64,000 nucleotides of DNA. It comes from Acidovorax sp. A1169. Its GTDB lineage: Bacteria; Pseudomonadota; Gammaproteobacteria; Burkholderiales; Burkholderiaceae_C. The position numbers and the translations under genes were made by a program. The stretch is from positions 1 through 64,000 of the forward strand of contig NZ_JAUZDX010000019.1 of assembly GCF_030704685.1 (NCBI RefSeq). The letters run 5' to 3'. The notes beneath the pieces are model-generated. The model did no database searches, was not told the origin of the DNA, and saw only the letters and a list, made by a program, of their open reading frames with translations. Below, piece by piece: positions 1-8,559 of this stretch (its first letter is position 1; each line of letters opens with the position of its first letter).

Positions 1-1
1 G

Positions 2-616
2 GATGTCGCGCAGATCAGCGACATCACCAAGGTGATCTCCCCGGACACCTTCGAGCGCCCCATCTACGCCGGCAACGCCATTGCCACCGTGCAGAGCAGC
101 GACGCTACCAAGGTCATCACCGTGCGTACCACGGGGTTTGACCCGGCAGCGGCATCCGGTGGCAGCGCAGCGACGGAAACCGCAGCAGCGACCACCGACA
201 CCGGCAAGAGCGTGTTTGTGGGCAGCGAGATCGCCAAGAGCGACCGCCCCGAGCTGACCGCTGCCAAGATCATCGTCTCCGGTGGCCGGGCCCTCGGCAG
301 CAAGGAAAAGTTCGACGAAGTGATGACCCCGCTGGCCGACAAGCTCGGTGCCGCCCTGGGCGCCAGCCGCGCGGCGGTGGATGCGGGTTATGCACCGAAC
401 GACTGGCAAGTGGGCCAGACGGGCAAGATCGTGGCGCCGCAGCTGTACATCGCGGCCGGGATCTCCGGGGCCATCCAGCATTTGGCGGGCATGAAGGACT
501 CCAAGGTGATCGTGGCGATCAACAAGGATGCGGAGGCGCCGATCTTCAGTGTGGCGGACTATGGGCTGGAGGCGGATCTGTTTACCGCTGTGCCGGAGCT
601 GGTCAAGGCCTTGTAA
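2..616 (+). CDS. etfA: Electron transfer flavoprotein alpha subunit, 3' part (start lies before the window)
   Basis: The open frame runs in from the left edge, so only about the last 204 residues are present. It holds the FAD-binding C-terminal domain of ETF alpha: [15 protein letters not shown], then [20 protein letters not shown] and the [13 protein letters not shown] segment, which contact FAD in this family. The protein pairs with ETF beta and takes electrons from acyl-CoA dehydrogenases for ETF-quinone oxidoreductase. That fits the acyl-CoA dehydrogenase gene directly downstream. An internal ATG at 32 is not the start, because homologous sequence continues upstream of it. A terminator follows the stop codon, so the next gene probably has its own promoter or relies on read-through. 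Confidence 0.95.
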   Translation, partial: DVAQISDITKVISPDTFERPIYAGNAIATVQSSDATKVITVRTTGFDPAAASGGSAATETAAATTDTGKSVFVGSEIAKSDRPELTAAKIIVSGGRALGSKEKFDEVMTPLADKLGAALGASRAAVDAGYAPNDWQVGQTGKIVAPQLYIAAGISGAIQHLAGMKDSKVIVAINKDAEAPIFSVADYGLEADLFTAVPELVKAL

Positions 617-660
617 ACATGTGTTCTGAGGCTGCGTTCCCTGCGGCCCAGGCACTGAAA

Positions 661-686
661 GGCATCGCTCGCGGTGCCTTTTTTTT
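661..686 (+). terminator. Rho-independent terminator after etfA
   Basis: A 7-bp stem (GGCATCG with CGGTGCC-type partner, one G-T pair) and a 4-nt loop span 661-678. Eight T residues follow directly. It lies 45 bases after the etfA stop and 30 before the next start codon. Confidence 0.85.
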
Positions 687-715
687 GAGAATTTTTCGCT
701 ATCTCGGAGACATCC

Positions 716-2506
716 ATGAGTTACACCGCCCCCGTCAAGGACATGCTGTTCGACATCGAGCACCTGGCCAACATTGAACAGATCGCACAGATTCCCGGCT
801 TCGAAGACGCGGGCCTCGATACGGCTCAGGCCGTGCTCGAAGAGTGCGCCAAGTTCAACGAGGGCGTGCTGGCTCCGCTGAACTTCGAGGGTGACAAGAA
901 CCCTTCGAGCTGGAAAGACGGCGTGGTCACCACCACCCCGGGCTTCAAGGACGCCTTTCGCCAGTACGGCGAAGGCGGCTGGCAGGGCCTGCAGCACCCG
1001 GCCGACTTCGGCGGCCAGGGACTGCCCAAGACCATCGGCGCCGCCTGCATCGAGATGTGCAACAGCGCCAACATGAGCTTTGCGCTGTGCCCGCTGCTGA
1101 CCGATGGCGCCATCGAGGCGCTGCTCACGGCCGGCAGCGACGAGCTCAAGGCCACCTACCTCGAGAAGCTGGTGACCGGCGATTGGACCGGCACCATGAA
1201 CCTCACCGAGCCCCAGGCCGGCTCCGACCTCGCCCTGGTGCGCACGCGCGCCGAGCCCCAGCCGGACGGCAGCTACAAGGTCTTCGGCACCAAGATCTAC
1301 ATCACCTATGGCGAGCACGACATGGCCGCCAACATCGTGCACCTGGTGCTGGCCCGCGTGCAGGGTGCGCCCGAGGGCGTCAAGGGCATCAGCCTGTTCG
1401 TCGTGCCCAAATTCATGGTCAATGCCGACGGCAGCCTAGGCGCGCGCAACGATGCGCATTGCGTGAGCATCGAGCACAAGTTGGGCATCAAGGCCAGCCC
1501 CACGGCCGTGCTGCAGTTCGGCGACCACGGCGGTGCCGTGGGCTACCTCGTGGGCCAGGAGAACCGTGGCCTCGAATACATGTTCATCATGATGAACGCA
1601 GCGCGCTATGCCGTGGGCGTGCAGGGCATCGCGATTGCCGAGCGCGCCTACCAAAAGGCCGTGGGGTATGCGAAGGACCGCGTGCAAAGCCGCCCCGTGG
1701 ACGGCTCCATTGCCGCCAGCGCGCCCATCATCCACCACCCTGACGTGCGCCGCATGCTCATGACCATGCGCGCCTACACCGAGGGCTGCCGTGCCATGGC
1801 CACGGTGGCTGCTGCCGCCTACGACGCTGCGCACCACCACCCCGATGCCGATGCGCGCAAGCAGAATGCCGCGTTCTACGAATTCATGGTGCCGCTGGTC
1901 AAGGGCTACAGCACCGAGATGAGCCTGGAAGTCACCAGCCTGGGTGTGCAGGTGCACGGCGGCATGGGCTTCATCGAGGAAACCGGCGCCGCGCAGTACT
2001 ACCGCGACGCCAAGATCCTCACCATCTACGAAGGTACCACGGCTATTCAGGCCAACGACCTCGTGGGCCGCAAGACCGCGCGCGATGGCGGCCAGACCGC
2101 CAAGGGCATCGCCGCGCAGATCGAGAAGACCGAGGCCGAGCTGCTGGCCAACGGCACCCCCGCCGCCAAGGCCGTGGCGCGCCGCCTGGCAGCCGCACGC
2201 CAGGCCTTCCTCGACGTGGTGGATTTCGTCGCCGGTGGCACCAAGACCTCGCCCAACGCCGTGTTCGCCGGCAGCGTGCCCTACCTCATGCTGGCGGGCA
2301 ACCTGGTGGCCGGCTGGCAACTGGCGCGCAGCCTGCTGGCGGCCCACGACCTGTTGCACAAGGGACAGGATGCCGCCTTCATGCAGGCAAAAATCACCAC
2401 GGCGCAGTTCTATGCCGAGCACATCCTGGTCAAGGCGCCGGGCCTGCGCGACAGCATCGTCGAAGGTGCCGGCAGCGTGACGGAGCTGGCGCTCGACTCC
2501 TTCTGA
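716..2506 (+). CDS. Acyl-CoA dehydrogenase family protein (long, DmdC-like architecture)
   Basis: A 596-residue flavoprotein predicted to oxidise an acyl-CoA to the 2-enoyl-CoA and pass electrons to ETF. Visible are the family signature NLTEPQAGSDL (about residue 162) and, near residue 440, IYEGTTAIQANDL, whose Glu is the likely catalytic base. The length is about 200 residues above classical short-chain enzymes. It includes an N-terminal extension and a C-terminal helical domain, as in the family containing 3-methylmercaptopropionyl-CoA dehydrogenase (DmdC). That family is often annotated generically, so the substrate cannot be read from sequence. GGAGA lies 6 bases before the ATG. The position after etfA supports use of that ETF. 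Medium/long-chain fatty acyl-CoA is an equally possible substrate. Confidence 0.9.
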   Translation: MSYTAPVKDMLFDIEHLANIEQIAQIPGFEDAGLDTAQAVLEECAKFNEGVLAPLNFEGDKNPSSWKDGVVTTTPGFKDAFRQYGEGGWQGLQHPADFGGQGLPKTIGAACIEMCNSANMSFALCPLLTDGAIEALLTAGSDELKATYLEKLVTGDWTGTMNLTEPQAGSDLALVRTRAEPQPDGSYKVFGTKIYITYGEHDMAANIVHLVLARVQGAPEGVKGISLFVVPKFMVNADGSLGARNDAHCVSIEHKLGIKASPTAVLQFGDHGGAVGYLVGQENRGLEYMFIMMNAARYAVGVQGIAIAERAYQKAVGYAKDRVQSRPVDGSIAASAPIIHHPDVRRMLMTMRAYTEGCRAMATVAAAAYDAAHHHPDADARKQNAAFYEFMVPLVKGYSTEMSLEVTSLGVQVHGGMGFIEETGAAQYYRDAKILTIYEGTTAIQANDLVGRKTARDGGQTAKGIAAQIEKTEAELLANGTPAAKAVARRLAAARQAFLDVVDFVAGGTKTSPNAVFAGSVPYLMLAGNLVAGWQLARSLLAAHDLLHKGQDAAFMQAKITTAQFYAEHILVKAPGLRDSIVEGAGSVTELALDSF

Positions 2507-2610
2507 GCGCACGGGGGAGACAAGCCGGGCCGGCGCGCTGTGCGCGTGGGTCCTGCGCCCCGCAAGAATTTGATCCATTCATCCATCCTTCAACCCGGAA
2601 CGAACCCGCC

Positions 2611-3564
2611 ATGTCCAACTTGCCACCCGCATTGCAGAACCTCTCGCTGCCCGTCATCGGCTCGCCGCTGTTCATCATCAGCAACCCCAAGCTCGTGATC
2701 GAGCAGTGCAAGGCCGGCGTGGTGGGGTCCATGCCGTCGCTCAACGCGCGCCCCGCCGAGCTGCTTGATGAATGGCTGGCCGAGATCACCGAGACGCTGG
2801 CGGCCTACAACCAGGCCAACCCCGACAAGCCGGCCGCGCCCTTTGCCATCAACCAGATCGTGCACAAGAGCAATGACCGGCTGGAGCACGACATGCAGGT
2901 CTGCGCCAAGTACAAGGTGCCGATCATCATCACCAGCCTGGGCGCGCGCGAGGACGTGAACCAGGCCGTGCATGCCTGGGGCGGCATCGTGCTGCACGAC
3001 ATCATCAACAACAAGTTCGCGCACAAGGCCATCGAGAAGGGTGCCGACGGCCTGATCGCCGTGGCCGCCGGTGCCGGCGGCCATGCGGGCGTGAAGAGCC
3101 CGTTCGCCCTGATCCAGGAGATCCGCCAGTGGTTCGATGGCCCCATCGCGCTCAGCGGCGCCATTGCCAGCGGCGATGCGGTACTGGCCGCTCAGGCCAT
3201 GGGCGCTGATTTTGGCTACATCGGCTCGGCCTTCATCGCCACGCACGAGGCGCGCGCCAGCGACGAGTACAAGCAGGCCATCGTGGCCGGCAGCTCCGAC
3301 GACATCGTCTACAGCAACCTCTTCACCGGCGTGCATGGCAACTACCTGGCACCCTCGATCCGCGCCGCCGGCATGGACCCCGACAACCTGCCCGAGTCGG
3401 ACCCGAGCAAGATGAACTTCGGCGGCGACGCCAAGAAGGCCTGGAAGGACATCTGGGGCTGTGGCCAGGGCATCGGCGCCATCGACGCCGTGACCAGCAC
3501 CGCCGAACTCGTGGCGCGCCTGCGCAGCGAGTACCAGGCCGCCCGCGCTCGCCTGGCGCTCTGA
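2611..3564 (+). CDS. NAD(P)H-dependent flavin oxidoreductase / nitronate monooxygenase family
   Basis: A 317-residue FMN TIM-barrel protein of the 2-nitropropane dioxygenase family. Typical features are the N-terminal PVIGSPLFIISNPKLV strand, the glycine-rich AAGAGGHAG loop near residue 152 and the ALSGAIASGDAV phosphate-binding loop near residue 183. Class I nitronate monooxygenases oxidise alkyl nitronates, but many relatives act as enoyl or quinone reductases, so the reaction is uncertain. The gene follows the acyl-CoA dehydrogenase by 104 bases on the same strand, which hints at a role in the same acyl-CoA pathway. The ATG at 2611 starts directly at the conserved N-terminus. Confidence 0.85.
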   Translation: MSNLPPALQNLSLPVIGSPLFIISNPKLVIEQCKAGVVGSMPSLNARPAELLDEWLAEITETLAAYNQANPDKPAAPFAINQIVHKSNDRLEHDMQVCAKYKVPIIITSLGAREDVNQAVHAWGGIVLHDIINNKFAHKAIEKGADGLIAVAAGAGGHAGVKSPFALIQEIRQWFDGPIALSGAIASGDAVLAAQAMGADFGYIGSAFIATHEARASDEYKQAIVAGSSDDIVYSNLFTGVHGNYLAPSIRAAGMDPDNLPESDPSKMNFGGDAKKAWKDIWGCGQGIGAIDAVTSTAELVARLRSEYQAARARLAL

Positions 3565-3711
3565 ACCGTGGCTGGCTTCCCCGCAGGCTGCGGTGGAAGG
3601 GCTAACCCCTAGAGCATGGCCCATGGGCCTGCAGATAATGATGATAAATAACCAAAATGGGCTGCGGTGCAGAGGGCCTGGTTGATCATCGTTGGCAAGC
3701 TGGGGGGTGAC

Positions 3712-4842
3712 ATGCTTCGGATACTTGTGTTGCTGGCTGCGCTGGGCGCGGCCAGTGCGGGCCATGCCCGCAATGAGGGCGTAACGCCGGACGAGATACG
3801 GCTGGGTGCCTCGGTCGTGCTCTCGGGCCCGCTGGGGCCCCAGACCGCGCAGTACGGCGAGGGGTCGCGGCTGCTGTTCGATGCCGTCAATGCCCAGGGC
3901 GGCGTGCATGGCCGCATGATCCGCTACACCACGCTTGACGATGCCTTCGACGCGCAAAAGGCGGTGGAGAACACGCGCAAGCTGCTCGAGACCGACAAGG
4001 TCTTCATGGTCTACAACAGCACCGGCACCGCGCAGACGGCCGCCATCCTGCCGCTGATCCAGGAGCACCGCACCCTGCTGTTCGGCCCCGTCACGGGCGC
4101 CTCGGTGTTCCGCGAGAACTTCAACCCCCATGTGTTCCACGTGCGCGCAGGCTATGCCAGCGAGGCGCAGAAGATCGTCTCGCAGCTGCGCCAGCAGGGC
4201 ATGGACCGGGTGGCCGTGTTCTACCAGGACGACGGCCTGGGCAAGACGCTGCTGGCCGAACTCAAGAAGGCCTCTGCGCAGGAAAAGCTCCCCTTCGTGG
4301 CCGAGATCAAGGTCGACCCGAAGCAGCCCGATTTTGCCGCCGCCGGCCAGGCCACCGAAAAGGCCCAGCCGCAGGCCGTGATCGTGGCCACGGCGGGCAC
4401 CACCTTCACCAACTACATCAAGGGCGTGCAGTCCACTGCGGCACGGCCGACGTACTACGGCTTTTCGGTGGCCAGCATGGACGTGATCCAGCGCGAGCTC
4501 AAGGAGAAGGCGCGCGGCATCATCCTCGCCCAGATCATGCCCTCGCTGCGCAGCACCACCGTGCCGGTGGTGGCCGAGTACCTGGCGTTGCTGCGTGCCA
4601 AATCCCCTGGCGCGCAGCCCTCGGCCTCGCAGTTCGAGGGCTTCGTGCATGCACGCCTGCTGGTCGAGGGCCTGCGCCGCGCCGGGCGCAACCTGAGCAC
4701 CGAATCCTTCACCCGCGCCATGGAAGAGGCCGGCGAGATCTCGTTCGGTCGCTTCAACGTGAAGTACTCGCCCAAGAACCACAACGGCTCGACCTATGTG
4801 GAGCTGGCTATCGTGGATGCCGAGGGCAGCCTGAGGTACTGA
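3712..4842 (+). CDS. Branched-chain amino-acid-type ABC transporter substrate-binding protein
   Basis: A periplasmic type I binding protein of the LivJ/LivK family, 376 residues from the chosen start. The N-terminus MLRILVLLAALGAASAGHA is a clear signal peptide with cleavage after AHA or GHA. The mature part opens with GVTPDEIRLG and SVVLSGPLG, characteristic of the family. The ATG at 3712 has GGGGG seven bases upstream; a GTG at 3667 would bury the signal peptide. No permease or ATPase genes lie alongside, so this is an orphan receptor that may use a transporter elsewhere or act as a sensor. The ligand is unknown; relatives bind branched-chain amino acids, amides or aromatic acids. Confidence 0.88.
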   Translation: MLRILVLLAALGAASAGHARNEGVTPDEIRLGASVVLSGPLGPQTAQYGEGSRLLFDAVNAQGGVHGRMIRYTTLDDAFDAQKAVENTRKLLETDKVFMVYNSTGTAQTAAILPLIQEHRTLLFGPVTGASVFRENFNPHVFHVRAGYASEAQKIVSQLRQQGMDRVAVFYQDDGLGKTLLAELKKASAQEKLPFVAEIKVDPKQPDFAAAGQATEKAQPQAVIVATAGTTFTNYIKGVQSTAARPTYYGFSVASMDVIQRELKEKARGIILAQIMPSLRSTTVPVVAEYLALLRAKSPGAQPSASQFEGFVHARLLVEGLRRAGRNLSTESFTRAMEEAGEISFGRFNVKYSPKNHNGSTYVELAIVDAEGSLRY

Positions 4843-4852
4843 AGTTAAACAC

Positions 4853-4955
4853 CCCCTGAGTCGCTTCGCGCCTTCACCCCTCTCTCGACTCGTTGCGCGA
4901 GTCGGGAGGGGGACGCCCCCAGTGCGGCGGGGCGGCCCTTGCACGGGGGCACTTG
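4853..4955. repeat. GC-rich intergenic hairpin sequence after the binding-protein gene
   Basis: In the 415-base gap 4843-5257 there is a run of C/G-rich inverted sequence. Its core is CGACTCG (4886-4892) pairing with CGAGTCG (4898-4904), flanked by CCCCTCTC and GGGAGGGG that extend the stem. No T-run follows. From general familiarity, similar CCCCTGAGTCGCTTCGCG-type stretches occur between genes in Comamonadaceae genomes; this was not searched. It may act as a processed 3' end. Confidence 0.45.
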
Positions 4956-5012
4956 CCTTGGCCGCGCCAGTTTCATGCGTCGTGGGTGGCGCACAGCGCA
5001 ATGGATAACTGA

Positions 5013-5114
5013 TACGGATTTGCCTGCAACCAGCTAGCGTCGTTGGGTCGCCTTGCCGTGCTACAGCACTGTCTGCGGCTCCCGCCTAGTTCTAGGATTG
5101 AATGCAAATCCGTA
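5013..5114. repeat. 102-bp element with terminal inverted repeats (copy 1)
   Basis: The left end is tacggatttgcctgcaa (5013-5029). The right end (5098-5114) is its reverse complement at 15 of 17 positions. The inside contains gtcgttgggtcgccttgccg. The left 46 bases recur at 13409-13454 with about 36 identical positions. No reading frame is evident. This looks like a small non-coding palindromic element (REP- or MITE-like) of this genome. Confidence 0.6.
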
Positions 5115-5257
5115 GGAAGCGAACGGCTTGAGGCTTCGGAATTCGCGGCAACGGACATGCCGCTGGAATGCGCGACAGCGCAACTTCTGTAACAAGCGAC
5201 AATAGGCGGTTGCCCGCACTGGCGGGAGTGTCATTCAGCCGACCGTTCCATTCACCC

Positions 5258-6376
5258 ATGTCTTCCGCCACTTCCCGCACCCCTCTGATCGACATGGTCA
5301 AGGGGCTGGCCTGCGCCGCCATCGTCTGCCACCACCTGGCCTTCTACGGTCCGATGTCCGACATCGCCGCGCCGCTGGCGCCTTGGCTGATAGCCTGGCT
5401 TTACGACTATGGGCGCATGGCGGTGCAGGTGTTCCTGGTGCTGGGTGGCTACCTGGCGGCCGCCAGCCTGGCGCCCCAGGGTGTGGCCCGCTTCGACAGC
5501 GCGCTCACGGCGGTCACCAAACGCTTCGTGCGCCTGATCGTGCCCTACGCCGTGGCCCTGCTCCTGGCGGTGCTTGTGGCCGCCCTGGTGCGCTCCTGGA
5601 TGGACCACCACTCCGTGCCCGACGAGCCCACGCTGGCGCAACTGCTGGCCAACGCGCTGCTGTTGCAGGACATCGTGGGCGAAGACGCGCTCTCGGCCGG
5701 CGTCTGGTACGTGGCCATCGACTTCCAGTTGTTCGCTCTCAGCGTGCTGGTCTGGGCCGCCGTACGGGCGCTGCCTGGCGCATGGGCGCGCCGCCATGGG
5801 CCCGTGCTGGCCCAGGGCCTGCTGGTGGCGCTCACGGCGGCATCGCTGCTGGTGTTCAATCTCGACAGCGGCCAGGACATGTGGGCCTGGTACTTCTTTG
5901 GCGCCTATGGCCTGGGCATGATGGCCTACTGGGCCGCGAAGGCGCCGCGCGCCACCGATTGGCTTGCGCTGATCGTGCTGCTCGGCGGTGCCGCGCTGGC
6001 GCTGGAATACCGGGGGCGCATCGCCGTCGCGCTGGTGACCGCCGTGCTGCTGGTGGCTGCCCTGCGCTCGGTGCGCCTGCGCCAGTGGCAGGGCCTGGCG
6101 CTGCTGGTGCGGCTGGGCCAGATGTCGTACTCGGTGTTCCTCGTGCACTTTGCCGTGTGCCTGCTGGTGAACGCCGTGGTGGGGCACCTGTTCCCTGAAT
6201 CTCCCGTGCTCAACGCCCTGGGCATGGCGCTGGCCTTTGCCCTGTCGCTGCTGGCAGGACGCGAACTCTACCAGCGGGTGGAGCGCCACGTGCCCACCTG
6301 GTCCGTGGCGCTGCGCTGGCAGGCCGGGTTGGTGGGGGCGGGCATGCTGGTGGCCCTCGGCAGCAACTGGGCGTGA
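5258..6376 (+). CDS. Acyltransferase 3 family membrane protein
   Basis: A 372-residue multi-spanning membrane protein of the OatA/NodX-type acyltransferase family, which moves acyl (often acetyl) groups onto sugars of cell-surface polymers. The N-terminal LIDMVKGLACAAIVCHHL carries the paired histidines of the conserved R/K...H motif in TM1. About ten hydrophobic segments follow (for example FLVLGGYLAAASL, AVALLLAVLVAALV, LIVLLGGAALAL, VFLVHFAVCLLVNAVV). The ATG at 5258 starts just before the conserved TM1; an upstream in-frame start at 5168 adds an unconserved stretch. The Shine-Dalgarno is weak. The gene stands alone and the acceptor substrate is unknown. Confidence 0.85.
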   Translation: MSSATSRTPLIDMVKGLACAAIVCHHLAFYGPMSDIAAPLAPWLIAWLYDYGRMAVQVFLVLGGYLAAASLAPQGVARFDSALTAVTKRFVRLIVPYAVALLLAVLVAALVRSWMDHHSVPDEPTLAQLLANALLLQDIVGEDALSAGVWYVAIDFQLFALSVLVWAAVRALPGAWARRHGPVLAQGLLVALTAASLLVFNLDSGQDMWAWYFFGAYGLGMMAYWAAKAPRATDWLALIVLLGGAALALEYRGRIAVALVTAVLLVAALRSVRLRQWQGLALLVRLGQMSYSVFLVHFAVCLLVNAVVGHLFPESPVLNALGMALAFALSLLAGRELYQRVERHVPTWSVALRWQAGLVGAGMLVALGSNWA

Positions 6377-6434
6377 TTCGCCGTGGGGCGCCTGGGTACC
6401 ACCCCGAAGCAGGCTTTGGGTTGCCTGCGGGCCG

Positions 6435-6839
6435 TCAGACAGGCGGCCGGTCCTCACGCCGCTTGCGCTGCTTGTCCAGGAACCAGGCCATGAAGGGCAG
6501 CAGCAGCATCGAGCCGGGAATCACCCAGATGAACAGGTAGGGGCTGACCGACGAGGCCGAGCGCATCACGTCGCGCAACTGCTCCCGCTCCTCGGCGGTC
6601 CAGTTGCCCTGGCGGCGCTGCTTCATCAGCCAGGCCACCGATCCCTTCATGGTGGCCATCTCGCGCTTCAAGCGGCTCTTCTCGCGGATGTTGCCGGCCA
6701 AAAAGGAGCAGAACCATTCGGGGGCCCGCTCCATGCGCTGCTGGAAGGCGGTGGTGGAGTCCGGGTCGAACTCAGGCGCAGCCGCCAGCGCCGTCGCCGG
6801 GGCGTTCGGTTCGTCGGGCGGGTGCGGGGGCGCGGTCAT
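6435..6839 (-). CDS. Small membrane protein with LETM1-like C-terminal segment
   Basis: A 134-residue protein. The N-terminal 35 residues are Pro/Ala-rich and probably disordered. A helical, charged middle (FQQRMERAPEWFCSFLAG, REKSRLKREMATMKGSV) follows. Near the end, SPYLFIWVIPGSMLLLPFMA is a probable membrane segment, followed by the basic tail DKQRKRRED. The IPGSMLLLP pattern resembles the LETM1/ribosome-binding-domain-like membrane segment seen in small bacterial proteins. The function is unknown. The start at 6839 is preferred over 6905, because the extra residues are unlike protein. It is convergent with the acyltransferase and 84 bases downstream of rnk on the same strand. Confidence 0.7.
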   Translation of the reverse strand: MTAPPHPPDEPNAPATALAAAPEFDPDSTTAFQQRMERAPEWFCSFLAGNIREKSRLKREMATMKGSVAWLMKQRRQGNWTAEEREQLRDVMRSASSVSPYLFIWVIPGSMLLLPFMAWFLDKQRKRREDRPPV

Positions 6840-6923
6840 GGGCCCCGATTGTCGCAGCAGGGCATGACAACGCAACATCTGTTGCAATTTGCAGCGGATG
6901 AGCAACTGTGCCTGGCAGAGGCA

Positions 6924-7337
6924 TCAGCGGTGCAGCTCGCCCGCAGCCTCGGGCTGGTGCAGGATCGCCTTCACCCGCACCGTCATCGGCTTGCCGCCCG
7001 GGCCCGGCCACACCAGCGCATCGCCCACCGCCAGGCCCAACAGCGCGCTGCCCACGGGCGCGAAAATCGACAGGCGGTCCGCGCTGCCGTCCATGTCGCG
7101 CGGGTAGACCAGCGTCAGGCAGAACTCCTTGCCCGTCTCCTCGATGGCGAATTGCACCGTGGAGTTCATCGTCACCACATGCGGCGGGATGTCCTCGGGC
7201 GCCACCACGTCGGCGCGGTCGATCTCGGCCTGCAGATCGGCCTTGCCGGGGAAGACGCTGGCCGGAATGGCGGCCAGCAGGGCTTCGATGCGGTCGACGT
7301 CCAGGGACGACAGGATGATCTGGGGCTTGCGCGCCAT
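6924..7337 (-). CDS. rnk: Nucleoside diphosphate kinase regulator (Rnk), GreA/GreB C-terminal family
   Basis: A 137-residue homologue of Rnk, which binds RNA polymerase near the secondary channel. It has an N-terminal short coiled-coil (SLDVDRIEALLAAIPA) instead of the long GreA one, then an FKBP-like Gre C-terminal domain (NSTVQFAIEETGKEFCLTLV, APVGSALLGLAVGDALVW). The VGSALLGLAVGD stretch is the hallmark of the Gre C-terminal fold. The ATG at 7337 has GAGG about 9 bases upstream and starts at MARKPQI. Rnk affects nucleoside diphosphate kinase and alginate-type regulation in pseudomonads; the role here is inferred from family only. Confidence 0.9.
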   Translation of the reverse strand: MARKPQIILSSLDVDRIEALLAAIPASVFPGKADLQAEIDRADVVAPEDIPPHVVTMNSTVQFAIEETGKEFCLTLVYPRDMDGSADRLSIFAPVGSALLGLAVGDALVWPGPGGKPMTVRVKAILHQPEAAGELHR

Positions 7338-7468
7338 GGGGTACCTCGCAGGGTGTGGTTGCAAAGGGCGGGACTATAGGCCGGCAGGCCCGGTTTGCCG
7401 GCAATCTCGCACTGCGCCGTGCGGGCATTGGCGGGGGCGGTGCGTGGCCGCACCACCACCGCCGAAGA

Positions 7469-8485
7469 TCAGTCGCCGGTGATATTGCGCGCCTTGATCA
7501 ACGCACCGAAGCGCTTGCTGTCGCTCATGGCCCGGTCGTGGAACTCCTTGGGCGCCATGGGCGCGGGCTCGCCGCCCAGCGCGGCGATGCGCTCCTGAAC
7601 GGGGGCCGTGGCCAGGATCTTGTTGATCTCGCGGTTGAGTTTCGTCACCACCTCGGCGGGCGTGCCCGCAGGCGCATAGAAGCCGAACAAGGTGTCGGCG
7701 TCAAAGCCCTTGAGCCCCACCTCGTCCAGCGTGGGCACATCGGGAAACAGCGGCGAGCGCTTGGCGCTGCCCACGGCCAACAGCCTGAGCTTGTTGGCCT
7801 TCACATGCTGCAGGCCGATGCCCGGGTCGAACATGAAATCCACCTGCCCGCCCAGCAGGTCCTGCATGGCAGGCGCCGCGCCGCGGTACGGCACATGCAC
7901 GGCGAACACGTTGGCCTGGCTCTTGAGCATCTCGGCCGCCAGGTGGGGCGAGCTGCCATTGCCCGGCGTGCCGAAGCTCACCTTGCCAGGGTTGGCCTTG
8001 AGGTAGGCCAGGAACTCCTGCACGGTGTTCACCGGCAGCGTGGGCCGCACCTCCAGGAACACCAGCACGCGCGCCGCGGCGGCCACGGGCACCAGGTCCT
8101 TCACCGGGTCGAACGGCATCTTGGGGTAGATGTGCGGGTTCACCGAAACCATGCCGCCCGAGCTCATGAGCAGCGTGTAGCCGTCGGCCGGCGACTTGGC
8201 CACCGCTTCGCCGCCGATGTTGCCGCCCGCGCCGCCCCGGTTTTCCACCACCACCGGCTGGCCCAGCGCCGCCTGCAGCGGCACCGTCACGGCGCGCGCG
8301 ATCTGGTCGGCCGCGCCGCCCGCCGGGAAGTTCACCACCACCTTGATGGGCTTGGCGGGATAGGCCTGGGCCCGTGCGCCCGCGGGCAGCAGGGCGGCGC
8401 CTGCAAGCGCCGCCAGGGCGAGGGCGCCAGCCAGGCGGCGGCGAAGGAAGGGATGCTGGGATGCGTTCTGGTGCGTCATGGTCAT
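7469..8485 (-). CDS. Bug-family tripartite tricarboxylate transporter substrate-binding protein
   Basis: A 338-residue periplasmic receptor of the Bug (Bordetella uptake gene) family. The signal peptide contains AGALALAALAGAALLPAG with a GARAQA cleavage site. The mature protein begins YPAKPIKVVVNFPAGGAADQ, the Bug hallmark, and carries the VVVENRGGAGGNIGGEAVAK motif. AAGGAGA sits just before the ATG at 8485. It lies 74 bases after the benzoylformate decarboxylase gene on the same strand, probably in one operon. A ligand such as mandelate, benzoylformate or a related aromatic acid is therefore an inference. No TctA/TctB membrane components are adjacent. Confidence 0.92.
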   Translation of the reverse strand: MTMTHQNASQHPFLRRRLAGALALAALAGAALLPAGARAQAYPAKPIKVVVNFPAGGAADQIARAVTVPLQAALGQPVVVENRGGAGGNIGGEAVAKSPADGYTLLMSSGGMVSVNPHIYPKMPFDPVKDLVPVAAAARVLVFLEVRPTLPVNTVQEFLAYLKANPGKVSFGTPGNGSSPHLAAEMLKSQANVFAVHVPYRGAAPAMQDLLGGQVDFMFDPGIGLQHVKANKLRLLAVGSAKRSPLFPDVPTLDEVGLKGFDADTLFGFYAPAGTPAEVVTKLNREINKILATAPVQERIAALGGEPAPMAPKEFHDRAMSDSKRFGALIKARNITGD

Positions 8486-8559
8486 GTCTCCTTAAACGGG
8501 GGTGCCCGGTCATCCGGGTCTGTTGGGTTGGCTTGCTGCGATAACGAGAGGGGGCTTGC

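Noticed and set aside
4877-4912. GC hairpin as a Rho-independent terminator of the binding-protein gene
   Set aside because: The stem is strong but no T-run follows on either strand, so it is listed only as a repeat/hairpin.
2590-5001. Minus-strand open frame of about 800 codons
   Set aside because: It spans two well-defined plus-strand genes and intergenic sequence and has no recognisable motif; typical GC-rich shadow.
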